14,908 nucleotides of DNA from CAYRGQ01 sp964444885 (lineage in GTDB: Bacteria; Bacteroidota; Bacteroidia; Sphingobacteriales; Sphingobacteriaceae). A program made the translations under genes and the position numbers. Where the stretch lies: positions 1 through 14,908 of the forward strand of contig CAYUIZ010000080.1 of assembly GCA_964444885.1 (NCBI GenBank), read 5' to 3'. Each line of letters starts with the position of its first letter. Position 1 is the first letter of the stretch. The notes below the pieces were generated by a model, which was not told the origin of the DNA, did not search any database, and saw nothing but the letters and a program-made list of their open reading frames with translations. Below are positions 1 through 6,491 of this stretch, piece by piece.

Positions 1-33
1 GAAAAAATTGATAAGCAGTAAAACGTAACGAAC

Positions 34-378
34 ATGGAGAAACCACCTATTTCAATGACCGAAGTTCAATTAAGGAGCTTTATTGAATCACTACGGCCAG
101 TAGACGAAGAAGTCCGTAAGCAATTGGATTTTGGATATTCCTAGGACGGACAAACTGCTTTATTGTTTGAAATCCAACCCCAATGGAATGATCCGACGAA
201 TATTTTAGAATTACCATTTGCCAAGCTGCGCTTTGTGAAGTCTTCTAAATTATGGAAACTCTATTGGCTGCGTGCATCAGGAAAATGGGAGGCTTAGGAG
301 TCACAACCGGAGCATGCTGACCTGCATAAATTGTTGAACGAAATTGAAAATGACGCCTACGGTTGTTTTTTGGGCTAA
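34..378 (+). pseudogene. DUF3024-family protein, interrupted by two in-frame amber codons
   Basis: Reading from the ATG at 34, one frame gives a protein that matches what I know of DUF3024 from end to end. It has an N-terminal RPVDEEVRKQLDFGY block, then LLFEIQPQWNDP, then FAKLRFVK, WKLYWLRASGKW and a C-terminal DAYGCFLG, the usual end of this family. The frame is broken by TAG at 142-144 and again by TAG at 295-297; TAA at 376-378 lies where the family normally stops. The second TAG sits where relatives have the Tyr of the W-x-x-Y-E-P motif, so one base change from TAT or TAC would explain it. No frameshift is present. The frame stays open for 23 more codons after the TAA, to 450. DUF3024 has no established function. 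TAG ends other genes in this window, so recoding is unlikely and a recent pseudogene is the better reading. The family call is from memory of the motif pattern. Confidence 0.75.
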
Positions 379-470
379 TGGGAAAGGGCGGGCTGGACCC
401 CCGATTACTTACGCACCGCGCGTACAATTGAGGCCATAAAAAAACGGTAATATTTTTAACGCTTAATCAA

Positions 471-499
471 TGAGCCGAATAACGCTTGTAATCGGCTCA
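471..499. promoter_or_regulatory. Upstream palindromic operator-like site of the fic gene
   Basis: TGAGCCGAAT (471-480), a 9-bp spacer and AATCGGCTCA (490-499) form an inverted repeat with one mismatch. It has the same sequence and spacer length as the second site at 515-543, 44 bp downstream. The candidate -33 promoter element (CTTG, 485-488) lies in its spacer. There is no T-run after it on either strand, so it is not a normal terminator. The repetition and the position over the promoter suggest a binding site for a dimeric regulator. The Fic protein itself, which has a winged helix, is the obvious candidate (inference). Confidence 0.65.
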
Positions 500-516
500 T
501 ATTATACTTATATTTG
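485..516 (+). promoter_or_regulatory. Putative Bacteroidetes-type promoter of fic
   Basis: TATATTTG at 509-516 matches the -7 consensus TAnnTTTG exactly. CTTG at 485-488 is a 3-of-4 match to the -33 element TTTG, with a 20-bp spacer. Transcription would start near 520-524, giving a leader of about 20 nt. The -33 element lies inside the first palindrome and the end of the -7 box overlaps the start of the second, so a protein bound to either site should block RNA polymerase. Confidence 0.6.
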
Positions 517-543
517 AGCCGATTAAGAACTGCAATCGGCTCA
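515..543. promoter_or_regulatory. Second palindromic operator-like site, overlapping the fic start codon
   Basis: TGAGCCGATT (515-524), a 9-bp spacer and AATCGGCTCA (534-543) form a perfect inverted repeat. Its last base is the A of the fic ATG at 543-545, and its first two bases are the end of the -7 box. If the leader starts near 520, part of the left arm would be in the mRNA, so a translational effect is possible, but a DNA operator is the simpler reading. Confidence 0.7.
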
Positions 544-1652
544 TGGTGTATAATTGGCAACTACCGGGATGGCCTGGCTTTACGTACGACGTCGCGGAAG
601 TTCAGCCGTATATTCTTGCATTTGCGCAGGAAACAGGGGAAGTTAATGGCCTTATCCAGGGATTGCCGGATACGCTTAAGCAAGAAACACTGCTCCAGCT
701 TATGCTTTCCGAAGCGGTGAAAACCTCCGAAATCGAGGGAGAGCACTTAAGCCACGAGGACGTGATGTCTTCCATCCGGAATAATTTGGGGTTAAACGAT
801 ACGCCTGTTTACGTAAAAGACCAGCGGGCATCGGGCGTAGCCCGATTGATGGTGGAAGTAAGGAAAGGCTTTCAGGAACCGCTCACACCGGATATGCTCA
901 AAGCGTGGCACCGATTACTTTTTGGGGGCACGACAAGTCGTGTCAATCCGGGTGAGTGGCGACAGGGAGATGTACCCATGCAAGTGGTTTCGGGTGCTTA
1001 TGGGCGCGAAATCGTTCATTACGAAGCACCGCCATCGACACGGGTACCGGAAGAAATGGAACGCTTTGTCGGATGGTATAATTCAGCATCCTTTTCACTA
1101 AAAGGGCAGGTGCCCGAAGCCATATTAAAATCTGCCATCGCACACCTGTATTTCGAATCCATCCATCCGTTTGAAGACGGCAACGGTCGCATCGGTAGGG
1201 CGATAGCGGAAAAAGCGCTATCGCAATCGCTTAGACGGCCTATAATGCTGAGCCTCTCCAAAACCATAGAAGCCAATAAAAAAGCGTATTATGATGCGTT
1301 GAAGAAAGCGCAACGCGCGCTGGACGTTACCGCGTGGGTGGTTTATTTTGCAAATGTGATTCTGGACGCGCAGCGTGATGCCAAAGCCATGGTACTGTTC
1401 ACGTTGAAGAAAGCGCAGTTTTATGATCGGTATAAAACCCAGCTTGACGAGCGGCAATGGAAGGCGATAAATAAAATGCTGCACAAGGGGGCCGAGGGTT
1501 TCGAAGGCGGGATGACGGCCAAAAAGTACATGGGCATTACCAAGGTTTCAAAAGCCACCGCCACACGGGACTTGCAGCAAATGAATGAAATGGGGGTATT
1601 GGTGCAGGAGGGAGCGGGGCGTTCTGTGCGGTACCATCTCAATCTACCCTAA
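543..1652 (+). CDS. Fic family AMPylase-type protein with DUF4172 N-terminus and C-terminal winged helix
   Basis: Fic proteins usually transfer AMP from ATP to hydroxyl groups of target proteins; the target here cannot be predicted. The protein (369 aa) starts with the W-Q-x3-WP-x-F pattern of the DUF4172 N-domain, which supports the ATG at 543 although no ribosome-binding site is visible. The inhibitory-helix motif (S/T)xxxE(G/N) is seen as TSEIEG at residues 61-66, with Glu65 as the expected inhibitory residue, making this a class II Fic protein. The catalytic loop HPFEDGNGRIGR at 208-219 is fully canonical, with His208 as the general base, so the enzyme should be active. The flap region lies around 135-165. 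Residues about 301-366 form a winged helix with a recognition-helix-like segment at 334-347 and a GAGRSVRYHL wing. The gene stands alone, without a Fic-antitoxin partner, behind two palindromes that probably serve for autoregulation. Confidence 0.92.
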   Translation: MVYNWQLPGWPGFTYDVAEVQPYILAFAQETGEVNGLIQGLPDTLKQETLLQLMLSEAVKTSEIEGEHLSHEDVMSSIRNNLGLNDTPVYVKDQRASGVARLMVEVRKGFQEPLTPDMLKAWHRLLFGGTTSRVNPGEWRQGDVPMQVVSGAYGREIVHYEAPPSTRVPEEMERFVGWYNSASFSLKGQVPEAILKSAIAHLYFESIHPFEDGNGRIGRAIAEKALSQSLRRPIMLSLSKTIEANKKAYYDALKKAQRALDVTAWVVYFANVILDAQRDAKAMVLFTLKKAQFYDRYKTQLDERQWKAINKMLHKGAEGFEGGMTAKKYMGITKVSKATATRDLQQMNEMGVLVQEGAGRSVRYHLNLP

Positions 1653-1821
1653 CTATTTGGCTATCATTGCACCCTTTTTCCGTAAAACCTGATCAATCAA
1701 CACAAACTACATATCGCATCGGGAAGCGCCCCTACCCTTTACCGATCGGGCGGCCAGCACTTAATTCCTCTTCAGTAAACCCTTTCGGAGAGTCAGCTGT
1801 TGTGTATAGTAAACAGCGACG

Positions 1822-3336
1822 ATGAACGTATTGGTGATTTTAGGGCATCCCCGCAGGGATAGCTATTGCGGGGATCTGGCCATGGCCTATATGCGCGGTG
1901 CGAATGAAGCGGGTGTGGAAGTCGCGTTTCTTGCATTGGCGGATATGCGATTTGAGATGAATGTCATGGAACACTCCCCCCAGGACCAACATTTGGAAGC
2001 GGATATCCTTCAGGCTCAAAAGCTCATCAAGTGGGCGGACCACCTCGTATTTGTCTACCCGACGTGGTGGGGCAATATGCCGGCACTGCTCAAGGGCTTT
2101 CTCGACCGCGTCTTCATTCCCGGCTTCGCATTCCGGGAGATCCAAGCCGATGCATTCGATAAATTGTTGCGCCCCCGTACGGCACAACTGATTACCACCA
2201 TGGACACACCCGTATGGGTAGACTGGTTGATCAATGGTGCCCCTTCGGTCAAAGCAATACGCAACGCAACATTGGAATTTTGTGGCGTGAGCCCGGTGCA
2301 TACGATGAAAATCAGTCCGGTAAAACATTCAACCACGGAACAAAAGCACGAATGGTTACGCCAAGTGCAGCGAAAAGGCAGCGACCTACACCAAGGGGTA
2401 CTATCGCCGTGGCAGCGCTTCAAACGGTCAGTGCTTCCTTGGGCAAAAGCACTTCGATTGCAATTTTATCCCATGACGTTCTTCGCTTACGGCATGGGGT
2501 CTTTTGCCTACGCCAGACTGTACGGTGCGTTCGATGCCTGGGTGTTTCTACTGGGTTATGTACTTTTATTTGTGATCGAGGTGGTTGTGGTGTTTAGCAA
2601 CGACTATTACGACCGCGAAACCGATCGATTGAACCGCTTTTTTAGCCCATTTACAGGCGGATCGAGGGTTTTGGTCGAGGGACTGATCACCGAATCATCC
2701 CTCAAAAAAGCAATTGTCCTATGTATCCTTCTCAGTGGTTTGTTAGCGCTTATTGTCGCATTCCTATCCGTCACGTCGTTCGTTCATATCCTCCTGATGG
2801 CGGTTGCATTATTTTTGGTTGCGGTGTCTTACACGGCACCACCACTCCGATTTTCGTACCACGGCTGGGGTGAAATCGTGGTTGCCTTTACACATAGTTT
2901 TGCCGTTATTATATGTGGCTTCGTCTTCCAAGGCGGAAGCCTCTCCGCAACGCTTCCTTGGCTATTGGGCGTGCCCCTATTTCTTTCCATCCTTCCGGCG
3001 ATTATCATGGCCGGCGTGCCGGACTTTGCCGCCGACCAACGGGCTGATAAAAAAACGTTGGTCGTGCGTTTGGGAAAGACACACGCGGCAAGCTTGGCAG
3101 CTGTTACAACGGCGCTCTCCCTAGGATCGCTCCTATGGTTGATGAATGATGACACCTTCCAAGCTATCTACGGCGACATCATTTACCTGTCGATCGCCCA
3201 TGCGGCATGGCTTATCGTACTGCTGTACAAATTTATACAGCGTAAAGAAAAACCGGATCGTATCGACGGTATTTTGGTCGTCGCCCTCTCCTACATCATG
3301 TGGTTTGCTTTGGTCCCTTTCATCCGAATGGCCTAG
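1822..3336 (+). CDS. Fusion protein: flavodoxin-like NAD(P)H:quinone oxidoreductase + UbiA-type prenyltransferase
   Basis: This is a 504-aa two-domain protein. Residues 1-190 resemble the Flavodoxin_2/NQO family. They show the N-terminal beta strand and FMN phosphate loop (VLVILGHPRRDSY) and the motif YPTWWGNMPALLKGFLDRVF at 79-98, followed by GFAF. After a basic linker, residues about 210-504 form a multi-helix membrane domain of the UbiA superfamily. The first Asp-rich motif is NDYYDRETD at 260-268. The second lies at 400-412 (PDFAADQRADKKT) and is followed by LVVRLGK, as in MenA-like enzymes. UbiA enzymes move a polyprenyl group onto an aromatic acceptor at the membrane, and the fused reductase could reduce the quinone substrate or product; this coupling is inference. 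The substrate is unknown: menaquinone precursor, pigment and other aromatic acceptors are all possible. There is one continuous frame with no sign of a sequencing fusion. No convincing promoter was seen in the 169-bp gap after fic. Confidence 0.88.
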   Translation: MNVLVILGHPRRDSYCGDLAMAYMRGANEAGVEVAFLALADMRFEMNVMEHSPQDQHLEADILQAQKLIKWADHLVFVYPTWWGNMPALLKGFLDRVFIPGFAFREIQADAFDKLLRPRTAQLITTMDTPVWVDWLINGAPSVKAIRNATLEFCGVSPVHTMKISPVKHSTTEQKHEWLRQVQRKGSDLHQGVLSPWQRFKRSVLPWAKALRLQFYPMTFFAYGMGSFAYARLYGAFDAWVFLLGYVLLFVIEVVVVFSNDYYDRETDRLNRFFSPFTGGSRVLVEGLITESSLKKAIVLCILLSGLLALIVAFLSVTSFVHILLMAVALFLVAVSYTAPPLRFSYHGWGEIVVAFTHSFAVIICGFVFQGGSLSATLPWLLGVPLFLSILPAIIMAGVPDFAADQRADKKTLVVRLGKTHAASLAAVTTALSLGSLLWLMNDDTFQAIYGDIIYLSIAHAAWLIVLLYKFIQRKEKPDRIDGILVVALSYIMWFALVPFIRMA

Positions 3337-3480
3337 TTGACGAAGGGATTTCCCTGCATTCCCACATCCGTACTTCGCCAAACGTCCGATACACAACCAA
3401 TGAATCCCCCTTCGGATATCCCCTTTCCGTTTCGGCGGGCGATAGGGTAATTTCAACAGCTTGGTTGAGATTTAAACGCC

Positions 3481-3515
3481 CGAAGCCCGGCGCATTTCCT
3501 TTGCGCCAGGCTTCG
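3481..3515. terminator. Long hairpin between convergent genes, possible terminator
   Basis: CGAAGCCCGGCGCA (3481-3494) and TGCGCCAGGCTTCG (3502-3515) can pair over 14 bp with one mismatch around a 7-nt loop. It lies 145 bp after the UbiA fusion gene and 112 bp after the end of the outer-membrane protein gene, which converge here. On the plus strand it is followed by ATTAAAACCCTTTT, a poor U-tract; on the minus strand there is none. A factor-assisted terminator or an mRNA 3'-end stabiliser fits; a dispersed repeat is the alternative. Nothing else was seen in 3337-3626. Confidence 0.5.
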
Positions 3516-3626
3516 ATTAAAACCCTTTTGGCGACCGCCGCGAAAGGCAACATCGCCACGGCCAACGCTGATGGGCAAGGAGCAGTAGGCTGCGCCACGC
3601 GCATACGCTAACTCGTGCGGATAATC

Positions 3627-4163
3627 CTAGTTAAACATGATATTAAACGTGGTGCCGATGCCGACATGTTGAAGATGCCCACCACGATCCGCCTCGCGGA
3701 ATACGCCGTTATAGAACGCAAAGACGTTCCACAAACGGTTGTGATAGCCCACCTGCGGGCGCGCGTAGATACCGCCGTTTCCGTTGGTGCCGCTGCCCGT
3801 CTGGAAGCTATAGCCCAAATCCGCGCCAGCGAAAAACCCTTGCCGTGCCGGATAGTAGCGCACGAAGGCCCCTACCGGCACCGATCCAAAATTCTCGCTT
3901 CCCGATTTGGGGAAATAATGGGTATAACCACTTGCCAAGCCCAAACCCCAGTTGGGTGTAGACATCAATTGGCCCTTGACTTCCGCGCCGAGGGCGATGT
4001 TACTCTGGTCCGCGAGGTCCGCCACGGGCAACCCGACGTTGACGCCTGCTTTGATCCACGAATTGCGGGGGGTAATTTCCGTGGGGACTTGTTGGGCGTG
4101 CGCCCCTATTCCAAGCATCAGCCCCATAAAGGCCATGCCGATGTGTTTGATTTTCGTTTTCAT
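3627..4163 (-). CDS. Small outer-membrane beta-barrel protein
   Basis: This 178-aa protein begins with a Sec signal peptide: a KTKIKH basic start, a hydrophobic core and a likely AHA|QQ cut after residue 23. The mature part alternates polar and hydrophobic residues with many Gly and aromatic positions, such as GLGLASGYTHYF, VGAFVRYYPA, FFAGADLGYSF and NVFAFYNGVF. It ends in strand-like GIGTTFNIMFN, near the C-terminal aromatic signal of outer-membrane barrels. Eight strands would fit its length, as in OmpA/OmpW-like small barrels, but the exact family is not recognised. Function is unknown; adhesion, small-solute passage or a structural role are all possible. The stop is TAG. The upstream 566-bp gap has only a weak candidate promoter, so regulation is not clear. 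Confidence 0.8.
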   Translation of the reverse strand: MKTKIKHIGMAFMGLMLGIGAHAQQVPTEITPRNSWIKAGVNVGLPVADLADQSNIALGAEVKGQLMSTPNWGLGLASGYTHYFPKSGSENFGSVPVGAFVRYYPARQGFFAGADLGYSFQTGSGTNGNGGIYARPQVGYHNRLWNVFAFYNGVFREADRGGHLQHVGIGTTFNIMFN

Positions 4164-4729
4164 GACTTGTTTTCTATTAGTAGTGTTTCTTATTTATTTA
4201 CGGATTTGATGCAAATCCTATACCAGTTAAGGCAGCGAACCCACTCCCAACGCAAAAAACAGGCTGTATCACAAGCCCGAAATTCATCGCTTTTGTTATT
4301 TTGAAAACACGAGAAATAGCTAATTATCAGACTTTTAAATTTACAAACTTCACTTCATTTAGGTGCGAAATGACACGTTTGACACCGGCTCTTGGCAAAA
4401 CCTGTATCCTGCGTATTGGTTAACATGACTCGCACAGTGCCCTTGCTGAAATTGACCACAGTGGGGAATTGCGAGGGCAATGCTGATGGTGCTCAAGCGG
4501 GGCGAACCCAAAACGTCGGGCGCACCGGCGGCTTGGGATTTGGGGTCCGCACACCCAATTAATCATCGACTGATAATCGCCCACTAAAAACACCCGAATA
4601 AAACAGTCTGTTACCGATTTTTTGGCAAAGGGGTCGCGTGGCCTGCCCGGAGAACGCAGGTTATGCAAGATGATCAACACGCTCATCGCCATCGCCATCC
4701 TCAGCGACGTGGCGGGACAAGGGGCTCCC
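4164..4729. other. Intergenic region without a supported gene
   Basis: No convincing coding signal was found in these 566 bp. Open frames here (for example minus 4420-4698, plus 4425-4562) give Arg/Pro/Cys-rich or Gly-rich sequences with no recognisable motif. CAAATCCTA at 4212-4220 reads TAGGATTTG on the minus strand, a near match to the -7 box with one extra base, but it has no -33 partner. A direct repeat TGACAC occurs at 4371-4376 and 4380-4385. The part up to about 4380 is AT-rich, as expected of a regulatory region; the part from 4420 is GC-rich and could be a decayed gene. Confidence 0.5.
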
Positions 4730-6277
4730 CTAGGGCAGGTACTCGTACGTGGCTTGCAAACCCAACGGGATGCCCAGCGCCCAGTAGATCAAGAGGAATA
4801 TCGTCCACGCAATGCCAAACACGATGGTATAAGGCATCATGATCGACACCAGCGTACCGATTCCCGTGGACTTGACATATTTCTGGCAATAAACCACGAT
4901 GAGCGGGAAATACGGCATCAGAGGCGTGATTACGTTCGAAACGGAGTCGCCCACGCGGTAAGCAGCTTGGGTGAGATCGGGCGAAATACCCAATTGCATG
5001 AGCATGGGTACCATGATAGGCGCTACCAGTGCCCACTTTGCGGACGCCGACCCAATGAACAGGTTGAGAAAGGCAGTAATCAGCACAATACCCACGATCG
5101 TTACCTGCGGAGCCAGGGCCATGGACTGCAACGCCGAAGCCCCTTTGAGGGCCAGCAAGGCACCGATATTGGACTGCCCGAACGCATCGATAAACAAGGC
5201 GCAGAAAAATGCCATGACGATGTAATAGCTCATGGACGACATGGATTTGGACATGCTCGTGATGATGTCCTTCGAGGTCTTGAACACGCCCGACATGAGC
5301 CCGTAGACAACGCCCGGAATCAGGAAAATCACAAAGATCAGGGGTACGATCGACCGCATCAAGGGTGCGGCGAGCGTGGTAATTTCGCCATCCGGATCGC
5401 GCCATGCCGAAGAAGCTGGCGCGGCCCAGAAATACAAACCTAATAAGCATAGGATCATCACCAACGTAGCCGTGTAGAATGCCTTTTTTTCTTTTCCGGT
5501 GAGCGGGTCCATGGTGGGCTTCTCCTCCTCTGCTACGGACACGGGCATCTTTTTGAGCCGGGGTTCGATGACCTTGTCGGTCAGGTACCAGCCCAGCGCG
5601 ATCATCAGCACGGAAGACGCGGCTGTAAAAAACCAGTTATTCAGCGGATTGAGCTGGATGTCGGGATCGATAATTTGGGCCGCTGACTGCGTAAAACCCT
5701 GCAAGAGCGGATCGATACCCGAGGGAATGAAGTTGGCACTAAATCCACCGGAGACCCCAGCGAAAGCCGCCGCGATACCGGCCAGCGGATGCCGGCCAGC
5801 GGCGTAGAAAATGATTCCCCCCAACGGAATGACCAACACATAACCTGCGTCGGCCGCGGTATGCGACACAACGGCCACCAAAATCAGCATCGGCGTGAGG
5901 AGCATCTTCGGGGTGAAACTGAGCATGGTTTTCAGACCCGCGTTGATGAAACCTGAATAGTCGGCAACGCCAACGCCCAGCATAGCCACCAGCACAATGC
6001 CCAACGGAGCAAAGCTCGTGAAGGTGCTAACCATGTTCTCAAAAAAAGCGACGATGGCGGCCGGCTGAAGCAGGTTTCTCACCTCCAGTGCAGTGCCCGT
6101 ACGCGGGTCAATCTCCCCGAAGGAAACCATCGACAAAACGGCGGAAAGAATCCAAACCAGCAGCATCAGGAAAAAAAACAGGATGGCAGGGTCAGGCAGT
6201 TTGTTTCCGGCTTTTTCAATACCGTCGAGGAAACGGGTCATCATGGGCTTTTTCAGCGATTGGTCTTTCATACTCAT
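4730..6277 (-). CDS. AbgT family transporter (p-aminobenzoyl-glutamate / antimetabolite transporter)
   Basis: This 515-aa polytopic inner-membrane protein is close to the usual AbgT length of about 510. Family hallmarks are visible: the SHTAADAGYVLVIPLGG segment at 138-154, the re-entrant-loop region GFSANFIPSGIDPLLQGFTQ at 178-197, and the second repeat with LFIGSASAKWALVAPIMVPML at 406-426, followed by GISPDLTQAAYRVGDSVSNVITPLMPYFPL at 430-459. A cytoplasmic loop lies around 238-265. Characterised relatives either import p-aminobenzoyl-glutamate (E. coli AbgT) or export sulfonamides and folate precursors in a proton-driven manner (MtrF, YdaH). The sequence alone does not decide between them. 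No AbgA/AbgB-type hydrolase gene is next to it, which slightly favours an export or stand-alone role. The start could be Met1 or Met3. A weak -7-like box (TTTATTTG on the minus strand) lies at 6382-6389. Confidence 0.93.
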   Translation of the reverse strand: MSMKDQSLKKPMMTRFLDGIEKAGNKLPDPAILFFFLMLLVWILSAVLSMVSFGEIDPRTGTALEVRNLLQPAAIVAFFENMVSTFTSFAPLGIVLVAMLGVGVADYSGFINAGLKTMLSFTPKMLLTPMLILVAVVSHTAADAGYVLVIPLGGIIFYAAGRHPLAGIAAAFAGVSGGFSANFIPSGIDPLLQGFTQSAAQIIDPDIQLNPLNNWFFTAASSVLMIALGWYLTDKVIEPRLKKMPVSVAEEEKPTMDPLTGKEKKAFYTATLVMILCLLGLYFWAAPASSAWRDPDGEITTLAAPLMRSIVPLIFVIFLIPGVVYGLMSGVFKTSKDIITSMSKSMSSMSYYIVMAFFCALFIDAFGQSNIGALLALKGASALQSMALAPQVTIVGIVLITAFLNLFIGSASAKWALVAPIMVPMLMQLGISPDLTQAAYRVGDSVSNVITPLMPYFPLIVVYCQKYVKSTGIGTLVSIMMPYTIVFGIAWTIFLLIYWALGIPLGLQATYEYLP

Positions 6278-6429
6278 CAGGTTTTAAACGTTCATGCCGA
6301 ACCGGGGACGACAGGGCTACCGCATGGCAACGCCGACCAGTTGTCCCACGCGGTTGGCATGGTGTAATGTGCTTGGTCTTACAAATAAATGATTATTATT
6401 CGGATTTACGACATCCCTGAGCAATTTGA

Positions 6430-6480
6430 GTCGGTGCAGCCCGAATGGCTGCCAGACATGGCAAGCATTCCCACACCGAC
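6430..6480 (-). repeat. Nested inverted repeats after the lipoprotein gene
   Basis: An outer 7-bp stem, GTCGGTG (6430-6436) with CACCGAC (6474-6480), encloses two smaller hairpins. These are CAGCC-cgaat-GGCTG (6437-6451) and GCCA-GACA-TGGC (6451-6462), which compete for one base. The element starts 11 bp downstream of the lipoprotein stop codon. There is no U-tract, so it is not a classic terminator. A 3'-end stabiliser or a factor-dependent termination site is possible. Confidence 0.45.
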
Positions 6481-6491
6481 AAACTAAACGT

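Noticed and set aside
142..297. Possible amber recoding (Pyl or suppressor tRNA) in the DUF3024 gene
   Set aside because: TAG is the normal stop of at least four other genes here and no suppressor tRNA or Pyl gene is seen.
471..543. The fic-upstream palindromes as a CRISPR-like or terminator element
   Set aside because: There are only two units, with no unique spacers in an array and no T-run. Their position over the promoter and start codon fits operators better.
514..720. Alternative upstream fic start in another frame
   Set aside because: The frame is a shadow; the DUF4172 N-terminus starts exactly at the ATG at 543.
3300..3611. Overlapping open frames on both strands between the UbiA-fusion and outer-membrane genes
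   Set aside because: Both pass through the 14-bp hairpin and have low-complexity basic or Ala-rich content with no homology signal.
4420..4698. Minus-strand frame of 92 aa directly after the AbgT gene
   Set aside because: The spacing (31 bp) would fit an operon, but the sequence is rich in Arg, Pro, Cys and His and has no recognisable pattern; kept only as a note in the intergenic entry.
4622..5443. Long plus-strand open frame (273 aa) opposite the AbgT gene
   Set aside because: It is antisense to a clear membrane transporter, and its translation is Arg/His/Gln-rich with no motif, as expected of a shadow frame in GC-rich sequence.
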